From: Taxillus chinensis
Lineage: Eukaryota > Streptophyta > Magnoliopsida > Santalales > Loranthaceae
NCBI GenBank assembly: GCA_023512835.1
Contig: CM042091.1
Span: 2,862,553-2,926,552 of the forward strand
Direction of reading: 5' to 3'
Length of the DNA stretch: 64,000 nucleotides
The translations under genes and the position numbers were made by a program. A model generated the notes under the pieces. It was not told the DNA's origin. It did no database searches and saw only the letters and a program-made list of their open reading frames with translations. Shown piece after piece: positions 26,363 to 38,100 of the stretch (position 1 is the first letter of the stretch; each line of letters begins with the position of its first letter).

Positions 26363-29300
26363 ACCTTCTAGTAATGCTGGCTCGGGTTGGAAATGCGTTT
26401 CTGTTGAGAAAAAGGTTTGAGCGAGTTATTGGGTTGACTCGGATTGATTCCCGAGCTCAGAACCAGTCGGAGTGTCCATGAAAGAGTTAGCAGTGCCTGG
26501 ACTACTTATATTTAATGGGAAACGAATAGTAGACTAGCCTCTGATGGATGTTGTTGTTTTTCATTCGTCTTTGTGCTTTCCCTGCAAAACTACGCCCGAA
26601 CATTTTATAAATAAAAAAGGGAAAAAAAAAAAAAAAAAAGGGCTAGAAAGGCTAAAAATGCTAATTTATTTTTTGGGCTTTTAAAAAATAAAAATAAAAA
26701 ATTGTTTATTGTCTCTCAGTGTCTTCATTCACGAGATGTGAATGACTGGCCACTTATATTCATGTATGCTTATTTAGTTTATGTATTTCGCAATGCTACT
26801 TCACTAAGTAAAATATTGTATAAATTGATTTTGAACAAACATAGGTGAATAACCATCATTAAGCATTCAGAGATTCAATGCTTTGTTTTTTGTTTTTTTG
26901 AAACTGTCCATTATTTGATGAATAAAATACAGCCTATTCAAAGAGTCACCCCATCCAGATGAGAAGCAGAGGCAGCAGCTGAGCAAGCAGCTAGGCCTTG
27001 CTCCCAGGCAAGTCAAGTTCTGGTTCCAAAATCGCAGAACCCAGATCAAGGTATCTTAAATTCATGTGATTTTGTTTTATCAGCAGTGCTTGCTAAATCT
27101 TTTCAATGCAGTACTCCCATCACGAAACGTGTTTGGTTTTGTGATGCTGTATGCGTGGTTAATTTGTCTGTATAGATGAAGCATTTGTGCTTTTGCTGTT
27201 TTATTTTGCAGGCCATCCAGGAGCGCCATGAGAACTCTCTGTTGAAATCTGAAATTGAAAAGTTGAGAGACGAGAACAAGGCCATGAGGGAAACCATTCA
27301 GAAGGCCTGTTGCCCCAACTGTGGCCTTGCCACCACCAGTGGTAAGGATACCGGCTTGACAACAGAGGAACAGCAGCTCCGAATCGAAAATGCCAGGCTC
27401 AAATCTGAAATTGAAAAGCTGAGGGCAGCCATTGGAAAACAGCCCCCGGGTGCAACATCACCAAGCACGTCCTGCTCAGCTGGGACCAATCAAGAAACCA
27501 AGAGCTCTTTGGATTTCTACACTGGGATTTTCGGGCTTGAGAAGTCGAGGATATTGGAGATGGTTAATCAAGCAATGGAGGAGCTCAAGAAGATGGCTAC
27601 TGCAGGGGAGCCACTCTGGGTTCGGAGCGTTGAGACTGGTCGGGAGATTCTCAATTACGATGAGTATGTTAAAGAGTTCTCTGTTGAGAATTCAAGCAGT
27701 ACCCACCCAAAACGGTCCATTGAGGCCTCGAGGGAGACAGGGGTTGTCTTTGTGGACCTCCCCCGATTGATTCAAAGCTTCATGGATTTGGTAAATTTTG
27801 AAAACTTGCATTGTTTTACTTTCAACTACTTTGTGGTTGACATAAGTATCTGCAGGGTAAAAACCATCTTTTCCATGTGTTTTAATTCAGGGTTAAGTTT
27901 ATCTTGGAAGGCTCTATGTGCATTTTACTCTTGGATTTTAAGTATTTGCTGTTTACTTATTTGTTACATTCTGTTATCCTTTTCTTTTGATTCAGAATCA
28001 ATGGAAGGAGATGTTTCCATGCCTGATCTCGAAGGCAGCAACGGTGGATGTTATCTGCAGCGGTGAAGATAAAAGCAGAGATGGCGCTGTACAATTGGTT
28101 AGAAAGTTCTTGACTAATTTGTTCTGCCATTTATGATACTGAACTGAGCATAGACTGTCTAAATTTAAGAAAGAACAAATAAAAAGTAAAGAGGATTTGC
28201 TTTGTTAGTACACTTAAATTTATGGGTAGTCCAATAATCTGAATTAGTGGGACTTACCTCCAGGACAAGATAATTTGTTTCTATGAAAAGTCATTACCCA
28301 TAGCCGAACTTTGTTATACTTTAATAACTAAACTGCTTCAGTATCTCTCTAAGTATTGTTCCTCATAAAACCAATTCTATGAGGAAGGGAATTCCCATGG
28401 CGTTCCTGACATGAATTTGAGGTGGTTCTCTAAAAACTGCATTGCTTGTCAAATCGCTAAGCTGGTCTGAAATTGAATATCAGAGCATTTTCGTTCGTCC
28501 AAAAATTGAGGTGGTTCTCTATGTGATCAGTCATCACCGATTACTACCTTCACCATAGGAAAACTATTACGCCGATCGGGCATCTCTTGATCTATCATCT
28601 ATATATCCTGCCACTCGTTCGTCAACACTCGTTACTAAACTTCACTGCAGGCTAACTTTTAAGCAGTTCAGGTTCTCAATATGTATTACTTGCAGATGTT
28701 TGCAGAGCTCCAAATGATGACACCAATGGTGTCTACCAGGGAAGTTTACTTTGTCCGCTATAGCAAAAAACTGAGCACTGACCAGTGGGCAATAGTTGAC
28801 GTGTCTATTGACAAAGTGGAAGATTCCATTGATGCCTCCCTGGTGAAATGTAGAAAACGCCCATCTGGTTGCATAATTGAGGATAAATCCAATGGCCATT
28901 GTAAGGTAAGCGGATATTTTCAAGTTTAAGTACAGTTCTTAGAAGTATTCAATATAAAGTAACTGGGGGTGGGAGTGTTTACTTACATGATCATTCAGTG
29001 ATTCTCTTAAATGAACATATGCTTGAGTTTAGGTGATCTGGGTTGAACACTTGGAGTGCCAAAAATCTGCCGTCCACTCCATGTACCGGTCCATTGTTAA
29101 CAGTGGTCTAGCCTTCGGTGCAAGACACTGGATGGCCACATTGCAGCTCCAGTGTGAGCGGCTCGTTTTCTTCATGGCGACAAATGTCCCTACAAAGGAT
29201 TCAAGTGGTAAGCAGAAGCATAAATGTCTCTATTTTCTCGTATCAAAAAATTTGTTGAAAGTTTTGGCTCATAAAATTTGGTAGTTTAGGTGTTGCCACC

Positions 29301-30333
29301 CTAGCGGGGAGGAAGAGCATTTTGAGGCTGGCACAAAGAATGACGTGGAGTTTCTGCTGGGCGCTTGGGGCTTCGAGCTACCACACATGGACCAAGGTCC
29401 CTAGTAAAACAGGTGATGATATTAGGGTGGCTTCTAGGAAGAACCTTAATGATCCGGGAGAACCTCTTGGGTTGATCTTATGTGCAGCTTCTTCAGTTTG
29501 GTTGCCGGTCTCTCCTTGTGTCCTCTTCGATTTCCTCAGGGATGAAGGTCGACGGAGTGAGGTTAGATTACTCTTTACATAAGGCTAACCCATGACATGA
29601 CATAACATATATAGTGTTCCATAAACACAAACTTGATTTAAGGATATTTCATATATGGACATGCCTCTTGTCTTAACGTACTGTCGGACCAAATTTTCTT
29701 GTTTGAACCAGTGGGACATCATGTCAAATGGAGGTTCTGTTCAATCCATTGCAAACTTAGCTAAAGGTCAAGATCGTGGGAACACAGTAACGATACAAGT
29801 GAGTTAGATAGAATTTTAACTCCCTTCTTCTCAAGTACTAGTGCAGCCTCTATTGCAAAGCAAACACTAAAAAATGGGGATGAGACTTTTTTTTTTTTTT
29901 GCCATTTACATTTGGTTCTAACTTAACTTCTTCATCTGGGTCTCCAAAAATTCAGACGATGAAATCAAAAGAAAGCATGTGGATACTCCAAGATACCTGC
30001 ACGAACACCTTTGAATCCATGGTGGTGTATGCCCCCGTAGACGTAGCCGGAATGCAGTCAGTGATGACAGGGTGCGATTCCAGCAATGTTGCATTATTGG
30101 CATCGGGTTTCTCGATTCTGCCGGATGGGCTGGAATGCCGGCCGATGGTGATCACTTCGAAGCCAGAGGAGAAGAACACGGAAGGAGGGTCCTTGCTCAC
30201 CATTGCATTCCAAATCCAGGCGAATCCCTCTCCAGCAGCCAAGTTAACCGCAGAGTCGGTGGAGTCGGTTAACACTCTCATAGCATGCACACTAAGAAGT
30301 ATTAAGACAAGCTTGCAGTGTGAAGATGGTTAA
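25807..30333 (+). CDS. GL2: HD-ZIP IV transcription factor, GLABRA2-like
   Basis: Nuclear class IV homeodomain-leucine zipper factor; the Arabidopsis relative GL2 controls trichome, root-hair and seed-coat fate. I assembled ten exons: 25807-25887, 26011-26315, 26933-27050, 27212-27790, 27996-28097, 28696-28905, 29033-29207, 29290-29561, 29712-29798 and 29956-30333. All are GT-AG with matching phases, giving 768 aa (Arabidopsis GL2 is about 747). The N-terminus has the GL2-type [20 protein letters not shown]. An acidic then Lys-rich stretch leads into the homeodomain at about 111-171 ([32 protein letters not shown]). The zipper-loop-zipper at about 172-245 holds CCPNCG in its loop. START spans about 275-510 ([34 protein letters not shown]), and a conserved C-terminal region ends in LQCEDG. 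The TKDFF and AGIFR motifs favour GL2 over other HDG members. Intact. Confidence 0.95.
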
Positions 30334-30976
30334 TGGTTTAGGTTAAATAATCATAGTAGATAGATGCCAATTTAAAGAAAAGGTTGTAGTTAATGTACGT
30401 AACAAGTTTAAAGTGTTTTTTGGTTTTTTACTTTTTGGTTTTTTTCCCTTTTATTTCACTTTCTTGTTATCCCAAATGATTGAAGTTTGGTTTTGTGGTT
30501 GCTAATGTAAGCAAAATTTTATGTTAATTTATTGATGCAGCGTCATCTGATGGGTGATGCGTCCCAACTCTTTAGAGTTTCTGTCTGTCTTTACCGTTTC
30601 AAGAGGCAAATTAAATAAATTTATTGAAAACAACTCATAATGGCAAGCGACAACACGAAGCACTGGATAAACCGATTCTCTATTACCTGGATGAGAGTTC
30701 GAAACTGACATAGTGACATGGGTGCAATTATGTAAATAATAATAATAATAATTAAAAAAAAAGGATTGATAGGATAGGCCAATCCACCTTTGTTCCACGT
30801 GGCACCTTCTAGTTGGAATTTCATTGGTCACCCCGCCAAATGGCAACCCCGTGTCCAACCATCCAACATATAATAACTATATGCAATCGCTGATATAACA
30901 GAAGAACCCACTGCAAACAAGATAGTTTTTTTTTTTTTTTTGGACGAACGCAGAGCTAGCAGCAGACTGGAAATTA
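30334..30976 (+). promoter_or_regulatory. GL2 3' flank and PSAH promoter
   Basis: The 643 bases between the GL2-like stop and the PSAH start must hold the 3' UTR of the first gene and the promoter of the second. A G-box core (CACGTG) lies at 30796-30801, 176 bases before the PSAH ATG, followed by an ATTGG (CCAAT-type) motif near 30824 and a TATA-like stretch around 30868-30897. G-boxes are common in light-regulated photosynthesis promoters; activity here is inference. Confidence 0.6.
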
Positions 30977-31823
30977 ATGGCGTCTCTAGCAACCGTGGCC
31001 GCCTTGCAACCCTCCATCTCCGCTAAGGGTCTCGCCGGAAGCTCCCTCGCCGGAGCTAGGATATCCGTCAACCCATGTCGCCGGAGCGTGAGGCTCAGTA
31101 ATAATAAGTACAGGTTAAGAATACGGCGCCAATGATATATATATATATATATATAGAAATTATTACAAGAATTGTTTGGCTTAACATTTCACTTCATTGA
31201 TCTCTATATGAGGCAGGGCTGGTGCTGTACATGTTGTTGCTAAGTATGGGGACAAGAGTGTGTACTTTGATTTGGAGGATTTGGGCAACACCACTGGCCA
31301 GTGGGATCTGTACGGATCAGACGCTCCTTCTCCCTATAACCCTCTTCAGGTTTCTAATTCTTCCTTTAAAAAACTCTTTAACACATTTGTAATGATTATT
31401 TCGTAGTACTATATTTCGTGGCCATGTGTTTAAGTCGTTTTTGTTCATATCGATTCACGTATATGTTTGATGAACTATATAAAGTAGAAGAGTTGATCAG
31501 TCGAGACTAAAATGAAATTGGATAGCAGTTCTATTCAAATCTCTATCTGCATAAATAATACATATAATATGGAAATCTGTGTGTGTGTGTGTGTGTGTTT
31601 TGTCTCCCTTAATGGGTATCTCGCCTTATGCATGGGATTGTAGAGCAAGTTCTTTGAGACATTTGCCGCTCCATTCACCAAGAGAGGGTTACTTCTCAAA
31701 TTCCTAATCCTGGGTGGTGGGTCAACCATCGCGTATCTCAGTGCCACAGCGCCAGATGATCTTCTACCCATCAAGAAGGGCCCGCAACTCCCGCCCAAGC
31801 TCGGCCCACGTGGCAAGATCTAA
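30977..31823 (+). CDS. PSAH: Photosystem I reaction centre subunit VI (PsaH) precursor
   Basis: Nuclear-encoded thylakoid protein of photosystem I; PsaH lies on the side where LHCII docks during state transitions. Three exons, 30977-31113, 31217-31349 and 31644-31823, are joined by GT-AG introns with matching phases to give 149 aa (typical precursor about 145). The first ~46 residues form a Ser/Ala/Arg-rich chloroplast transit peptide ([20 protein letters not shown]). The mature part begins near [19 protein letters not shown] and continues [17 protein letters not shown] single hydrophobic membrane segment follows ([20 protein letters not shown]), then the conserved tail [19 protein letters not shown]. 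Intact. A (GT)n repeat at 31579-31598 lies in intron 2. Confidence 0.97.
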
Positions 31824-32423
31824 TTGTCTTGGGACCCGTGTATAAGGCTTTTCATGTTGATGTTTATATGCTTTTTTCCAATTTGTAAGTTGATTCCCGT
31901 TGATTGTTCAAGGATATTGGTTTTGATTATTAGCGGCACCACTTTTTATTCTCATATTTTGTTGCTATGGCTATGGCTATGATTTATTTATTTGCTTATC
32001 TATTCATTTTTGTTCTTGTATGTGTTACTGTAGTAAGAGTTCATTTTAAAAATTAACCTCCATTCACAATCTGTAAGCTGGAAAATATTAAGGCATATAA
32101 TGAGCTGGAAACATTTTTTTGAAATAATTTTTATACAAGATAGTTAATGGCAAATTTTCCTTCCACTATCTACTAGTATACAGTGCCCTTTTGTGTGCAG
32201 AAAAAAGCAGATTGAAACTGCTTCAAACCCTCAAGAGGGACATTCCTTCTTATTATGGAAGGAAGAGTACAAAAACAAGAATTTACAAGAGACTCCTACA
32301 TGGGTCAGACATTGCGTTTGAAGCTAAAATTGTCCCAACTCTTAATGTTTCTTTTCACTCTTCCTTTATCTGTTGTCCGGTCAGTGTACCCCTTTATAGT
32401 TTATACTGCCTCTATATATTCCA
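31824..32423. other. Shared 3' flank between convergent PSAH and RopGEF genes
   Basis: About 600 bases between the stop codons of two convergently transcribed genes, so it should contain both 3' UTRs and polyadenylation signals. No coding region was recognised. Confidence 0.6.
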
Positions 32424-35103
32424 TCAATGTCGAGATGTTGGACTTCTCATACCCCCAAAATTCTCAAGCTTCTCTATGTAGGAAATTTTCTTGTTGACTA
32501 CAAGGTTTGCAAGCTTGCTCATCTTTCCTTCACTTTCCTTGGTGCAATCCATGCTAGATGGCAATTCCTTTTGATCGGCTTCTTCTTGATCCACACTCCA
32601 TCCCATGAAATCTGAAAGCGTCATTGAACCACAGTCTGCATTGTTGAGCTTCTCTATCTCTTCTCTGGGGTTTGGAAACTTTACTGAAATGGATTCCTTC
32701 AATTGGATCTTTTTCTGTCCAGCGAGTGATGGATTTTGTACGAGAGAATCTGCATAGAGAACATCTTCAATTCTGGACATGACTGTGTGAGCCAAGCTTT
32801 CGAGAATTCTTGAATAGCTCTCAAGAATAGCCTGCCCTACGTCCTGCCAAAACCATAAACACACTCAGAAAATAATGACAACGCAGTTGTATAATTACCT
32901 TAAAAAACCATGCATCTCAGGATTTGATAGCAGGGACAAGTATAATTATATTTAGGTTTTGGCTGCATGACTCTGGGCTGGTACTGATTCTAACAAACTA
33001 TGGGATGCTTACTAACAGAAGAAGGAAGTTGAATCCCAAAATGTAAGAAATCAACCAAAGCAATGGGCTGCAATTATGTGTAAGGATTATGAGAGGCTCT
33101 TTCTTACCCGGTTGTATTGGATTTTGCTTATGTCTAGTGAGGATTGGGGGCTTCCTGGATACCGCTGCTTGAGAATGAGTAAGATGGTCTCCGCTCTCTC
33201 TTCAAACAGTTCTCTCTTCTCCACGCTTACGGCTGAACCCCAACTAGACTTTCCATCTTTGTGGTTCATTTTTCTCCTCCATATCACAATGGAAGCCTCA
33301 ATTCTGTTCTTGAGATCAAGGACCTTGTGGTCCGTTGACAAGTCCAAAGTTGATAATAGATGTCCAGGATCGAAGTACTCATCTGTAATACTCTTATATA
33401 TTGCATCTCCAAGACTTGCTCTACCATTCTGTCAATTCAAAAGAAAACAAAATGTAAAAAGTTCTGCCATGTATAGAAATTAATGTAGAGCTTGTTAGGT
33501 GGGGCTTCTTGTCTTCTTCTTTTACCTTTGGGAGGGACTCAATGTAGTTTTCCGGAATCTCCATTTCTGATAGTACTTGAGCATTTATGGCCATGGATGC
33601 TTTGAGTACTTGGTTCACAGAATCCTTCTGAAACTGCAGCCATTTCTTTGAAACTTCGGATAGACCATTTGGGGGAACTTTAGGAGTTGGAAGCCACCAT
33701 TTGTCATCCTTTCTCTTGTTCAATGCTTTCTCTGCCTCATCGGCATCTTTAGACACGTAGGTGAATTCATTTTGACCTTTGAAATTGTCTAGGCAATCCT
33801 GCAAATTTAAACCGCGGAAAACTACATATAAAAACAACCTCCACCATGCCAGTTTCATGCAGTTTTACTCAAGTCTTAAGAAGAAGAGAAAAAAAAAACG
33901 AGACCGCAGCTCTTACAATAAGCATAGCGTCAAGCTTTTTCAGGGCAGGGATGTTCATGTGAAGATCGTTTCTTTGCCGTGTCATCATTACCTGATGAAT
34001 CAAGAAACATAAGATTTTAACTATGTTTTATGGATATATATATATATTATAGGTAGATCTGTGGAGAGGGAGATTCTTGCCTCCATGTTTGTTCCATCCT
34101 TGGATTTTTGCTGACAAGCAACAAATTCAACAATGTGATCTGTAACTGACAAAAGCCAATCAATTTCCCTTCTCCACCTCGCCTTCCTCTCTACTGACAT
34201 GGGTTCTAATTTTCCTTGTTCGCCGAAGACAGAAGCTGTGCGTTGAACCATTACAAAAAACAGAACAATTGATGTAAGAAAAAACGCATCATTAGTAATT
34301 TTGTATGAAATAAAATAAAGATTTAACCCCTCAATTGTCAACAGACATTCTACATTACATTTTTTAAAAACTTTTTCAGCAACAGAGATTGAAACAGCAA
34401 TAATATACCAGCGAGATTCGTGATGGCATTTGATAATGCCAGGGCTGATGAAACACCCTTGCCTCCCCCAGACATGTCCTCGCCCAAAAGCAACTTTGCA
34501 AATCTTTCCTTGAGCTGATCCATATCTGAAAATCAAATATACACCCCCCCAAAAAAAAGAAAGAAAGAAAGAAAGAAAGAAAGAACAAAGATTAATGGTA
34601 TATTCCACCTTCTAGGCCTTATTGCTTAGAAATCGAATCCATGAACGAAATTAGGGGGCAACACCAAAGAAATCATTAGATTTCATTTTAATTGGTAAGC
34701 AATCAAGCACCCAAATTAGCAACTATAATGAATGAAACCCGTGACGTTGCCCATCATCATTAATTATTTCATTTATATCGTATGATCATCAATAATAACG
34801 AAAGGTTGACTCGCCTGTCGGTTGCTTATGGGAGCCTCCAGCTTCTTTGCCTAACCGCGATTTCGGACCATTTTCTTCTGCGGGATTAAAAACTGTCCCT
34901 AATTGTTGATTGTCCAGGGACCCCAAAGGGGTCGACCCATAACTTCTGGATGACGCCCTCTCGTCCGGTGGCGAGGCTCCGTCGTCGTTGTCAATATCAA
35001 CGTCCATGCTCTGGGCCCTCCTTCCTCCTTTCTCATGCGTTACTCTGAAATGGTGACGCCTGGAGTTGTAAGACTCCTGTTCCTGCTCCAGTGCCCTCAC
35101 CAT
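32424..35103 (-). CDS. ROPGEF: PRONE-domain Rop guanine nucleotide exchange factor
   Basis: Plant-specific RopGEF, activating ROP/RAC small GTPases at the plasma membrane, often downstream of receptor kinases, in polar growth. Seven exons (34815-35103, 34409-34525, 34081-34235, 33917-33991, 33526-33798, 33108-33428, 32424-32843) give 549 aa, the usual size. Residues 1-96 are a variable, polar N-terminus. The PRONE domain spans about 97-450: [116 protein letters not shown] region. The C-terminal region ends [25 protein letters not shown], a conserved tail in RopGEFs. Introns 1 and 2 keep GT-AG or GC-AG form: introns 1 and 3 only keep phase if GC donors are used (34814-34813 and 34080-34079). 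Intact otherwise. Confidence 0.94.
34556..34584. repeat. (GAAA)n microsatellite in RopGEF intron 1
   Basis: Short run of GAAA units in intron 1 of the RopGEF gene, close to the acceptor of exon 2. On the gene strand it is a TTTC-rich tract and may act as part of the polypyrimidine region. Confidence 0.8.
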
Positions 35104-38100
35104 TTTTTGAATTATGGGCAGTGGGGGGCTCTGGTTTTGTGGGTTGATTGATCAGAGCATGACGACAAAACAAACTGAGGGAAAGATGAACAGAAACACA
35201 GATTTAGGATTTGTCAGCACGTGGTTTGTTTTTTTGTTTTTTTGTTTTTTTGTTTGTTTATTTATTTTTTTATCTGCTTGTCGGTTTGTTTGTTTGTTTG
35301 GGGAGCAAAAAGTGGAAGAAACTGGAAGCTTCCCAAATGATTTGGTGGCTCTGCTAAAAATTATGATCCTTGTGCAGGGCTTTGTCTATGGGTTGAATGC
35401 GGGTTTCAAGTTAGAAGAAGGATGTGGGTGGGGGAGGAAAAAAAATTATGTGCAGGGAAAGAGAACCATGAACAACCAAGTCGGCAAGGAGACGAATCAA
35501 ATGGAGAAAACAATTTGTCTTGTGGTTTCTGTCTCTGTCAATGATGATTCTTTTCTCGTTTTTTTCCTCCCTTTTTTTCTTTTCCTTTCTCACACTTTTC
35601 TTTTACCTCACCTATTTTTGTTGTTGGGGGGGTTTGAATGGCTGTCCTTCCATTCTTTCGAGGTCAAAGCAGCCCAAAAAACAAGTGGGAGGACGTGCAT
35701 GGTGACCACCACTTCTCCATCTAAATTGAAATTGAGATAGCGCCATATTAGGGCCGCAAACGAGTATGAGGTGTTCATGTGTTTTTTTTTTTTTAAATGA
35801 AAGTGTTATGGCCACTAGCTATACCGTTACCCCGGGAATACTTTTGAATAGTCACATAATTATTTATAAAATCTATTTATGATATGATAAAATAAAAAAA
35901 TAATTATTTAAATTTAATTTCGATAATATTTAAAATTTGAAATAATGTTCATATTCTTTATAGAAAAGTAATATAATCATAATTTAATATAAGTATTAAG
36001 ATATAAGATTTTCAATTTTATAAAATTGTGAGCATTATAAAAGTTTACTTTAATTAATATGTTAAGTATTAATTATATTATGTAACATGTAGTTATAATG
36101 TCATTTAAAAAGAATAAAAAAGTATATTAATTTAATAATTTAAATTTTAAACTACATATGCATTAATTAATAATTATTGATATGAATAATATAAATAATA
36201 TCAGTTAACAATGTCTTTAATAATGTTCACAAACATTAAGCATTATGGGTGAAGGTTTTGATCTGTTTAAATCATTTTTTAAAATAATTTGATATTTTTC
36301 AGTGGACAAAATCAAACAAATCAAACTTGTTTCTTGGACCAAATCAAATCAAGTTGAACTAATTTGATAATTGGTTTGGACCCGTTTCAGCCATTTAACG
36401 ATTTAAAATTATATCCCTATCAAGTATATTTATGAATATAAAAATAACAAATAATTGACTTTATCAGCAAACAAACATAAACAAATAAAAATGTTCATAA
36501 ATATTTGATTTATTTATAACAAATAGTATATCCATAAGACTCCACTTTTAAAACATTTTTATTTTCCAAAAGTTTATTAGAGCATTGGTATGGTCGAAAT
36601 GAATATAAATGTAAAAATTAATGAATGTTTTAAAAAGATCGTTTCATAAAAACTAAAATTTCTAACTTTATTTAAGCTACAATAATTGTGGCTCTTGGCC
36701 AAATATAGTGATGACCACAGACCCGCCAAAACCACATATCGTCCAATCCGATATCCCTACCCCTATCCCCCATGTCATTCCCGTAGACCTAGAACTCATT
36801 GAAAATTTATAATTATTTATTATTATTAAAATAATAATAATAATATATTATTTTGATGAGTAAAATGAATAATTTAATATCAAATTATAAATAAGTAAAA
36901 TTTAAATTTATGAAAAATTATTAATTTTCATCAAATTTTAAATTAAGTTTAAATTGACCGATGTCAATACTTTGAGAACACAAACTGAGCGGTTTTTATG
37001 TAAAGGGGGAGAAGCAATCTTGCAACTTGTTATTTTTTTTTTTTTTTTGAAGTTTCTCATAAATAATATAATTTTAAAAATACTACGTGAACAAGTTATT
37101 AATATTAGATTATGTCGATACATATCTCAGTGTACATATATGGTATGTCAACAAAGAAAGTTTGTTGCAAATCCAAAATAAAGGATTTATATATGTAATG
37201 AGTGGTAGCCAACTGGGGGGATTATATTTATTTATTTATTTTGTGATTCTTTCTTTAGACCTAAACAAAGTTTGGCAGCATATATAAGAGCATTTATGTC
37301 TTAGCTAAAATTAGTTAGCTAAATATAAATTTAGCTTGCTGAGTATTTGAGCCATAATTTTAGCTAATCATGTTTTAATGGTACTTTTTTGGCTTAACAA
37401 TATTTTCCTTAATTTATCATTATTAAATAATTGAATATATATTAAATATATTTTGTTCAAGTGAGTAAAATCCAAAATTTGATTGATATAAAAATAATTA
37501 TAAATTTAAGCTTTAGGCCACTTATTAATTCACTAAAATACAATTCATCCATCACTCACTATCACCGCCCACCCTTAACCAAGATAATGAGGCTATTATA
37601 TAAAAGATCGGCAATGTGGCACTCAACGATAACTCTGAATCGTCCATCAGCGCAGGTGATGTGTTGGGTCAATGATTGTAGCAACAGAGGGTGGAGTTGA
37701 CATTAATAAGGAGCTCTATAGCGTGAGGCAATAAGAGAGATGGTGCAATATGAGCGAATCAGCTCCGGTCGACGCCAACAATGAGGCTGCATGTGGATGC
37801 GAGAAAAGGTGGCGTGTGTGGCTGGCAGCGCGCGCGAGGCTATTGAAGCAGTGCAGAAGCTCTAGTGCAATATGGAGAGGACATGTGAATATGGCCTAGT
37901 GTGGAGGAGCAGGGTTGTGAAGGGTATGTTGGGGTTTTACAAGAGAGCGCGTCCTCATCTTCCAGCCATAGTTATTTATTTTGTTCGTATAAGTTATAAC
38001 ACAGTGAGTGTAAAAAAGGACAATTCATATATTATACATTTTTTTCCCTTTCTTTTTTTTTTTTTTACAATATCATAAACAAATGATTTTTAAACTTTTT

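Noticed and set aside
35114..35740. 208-codon open frame on the plus strand
   Set aside because: Low-complexity Phe/Leu-rich translation of T-rich DNA in the upstream region of the RopGEF gene, with no recognisable domain.
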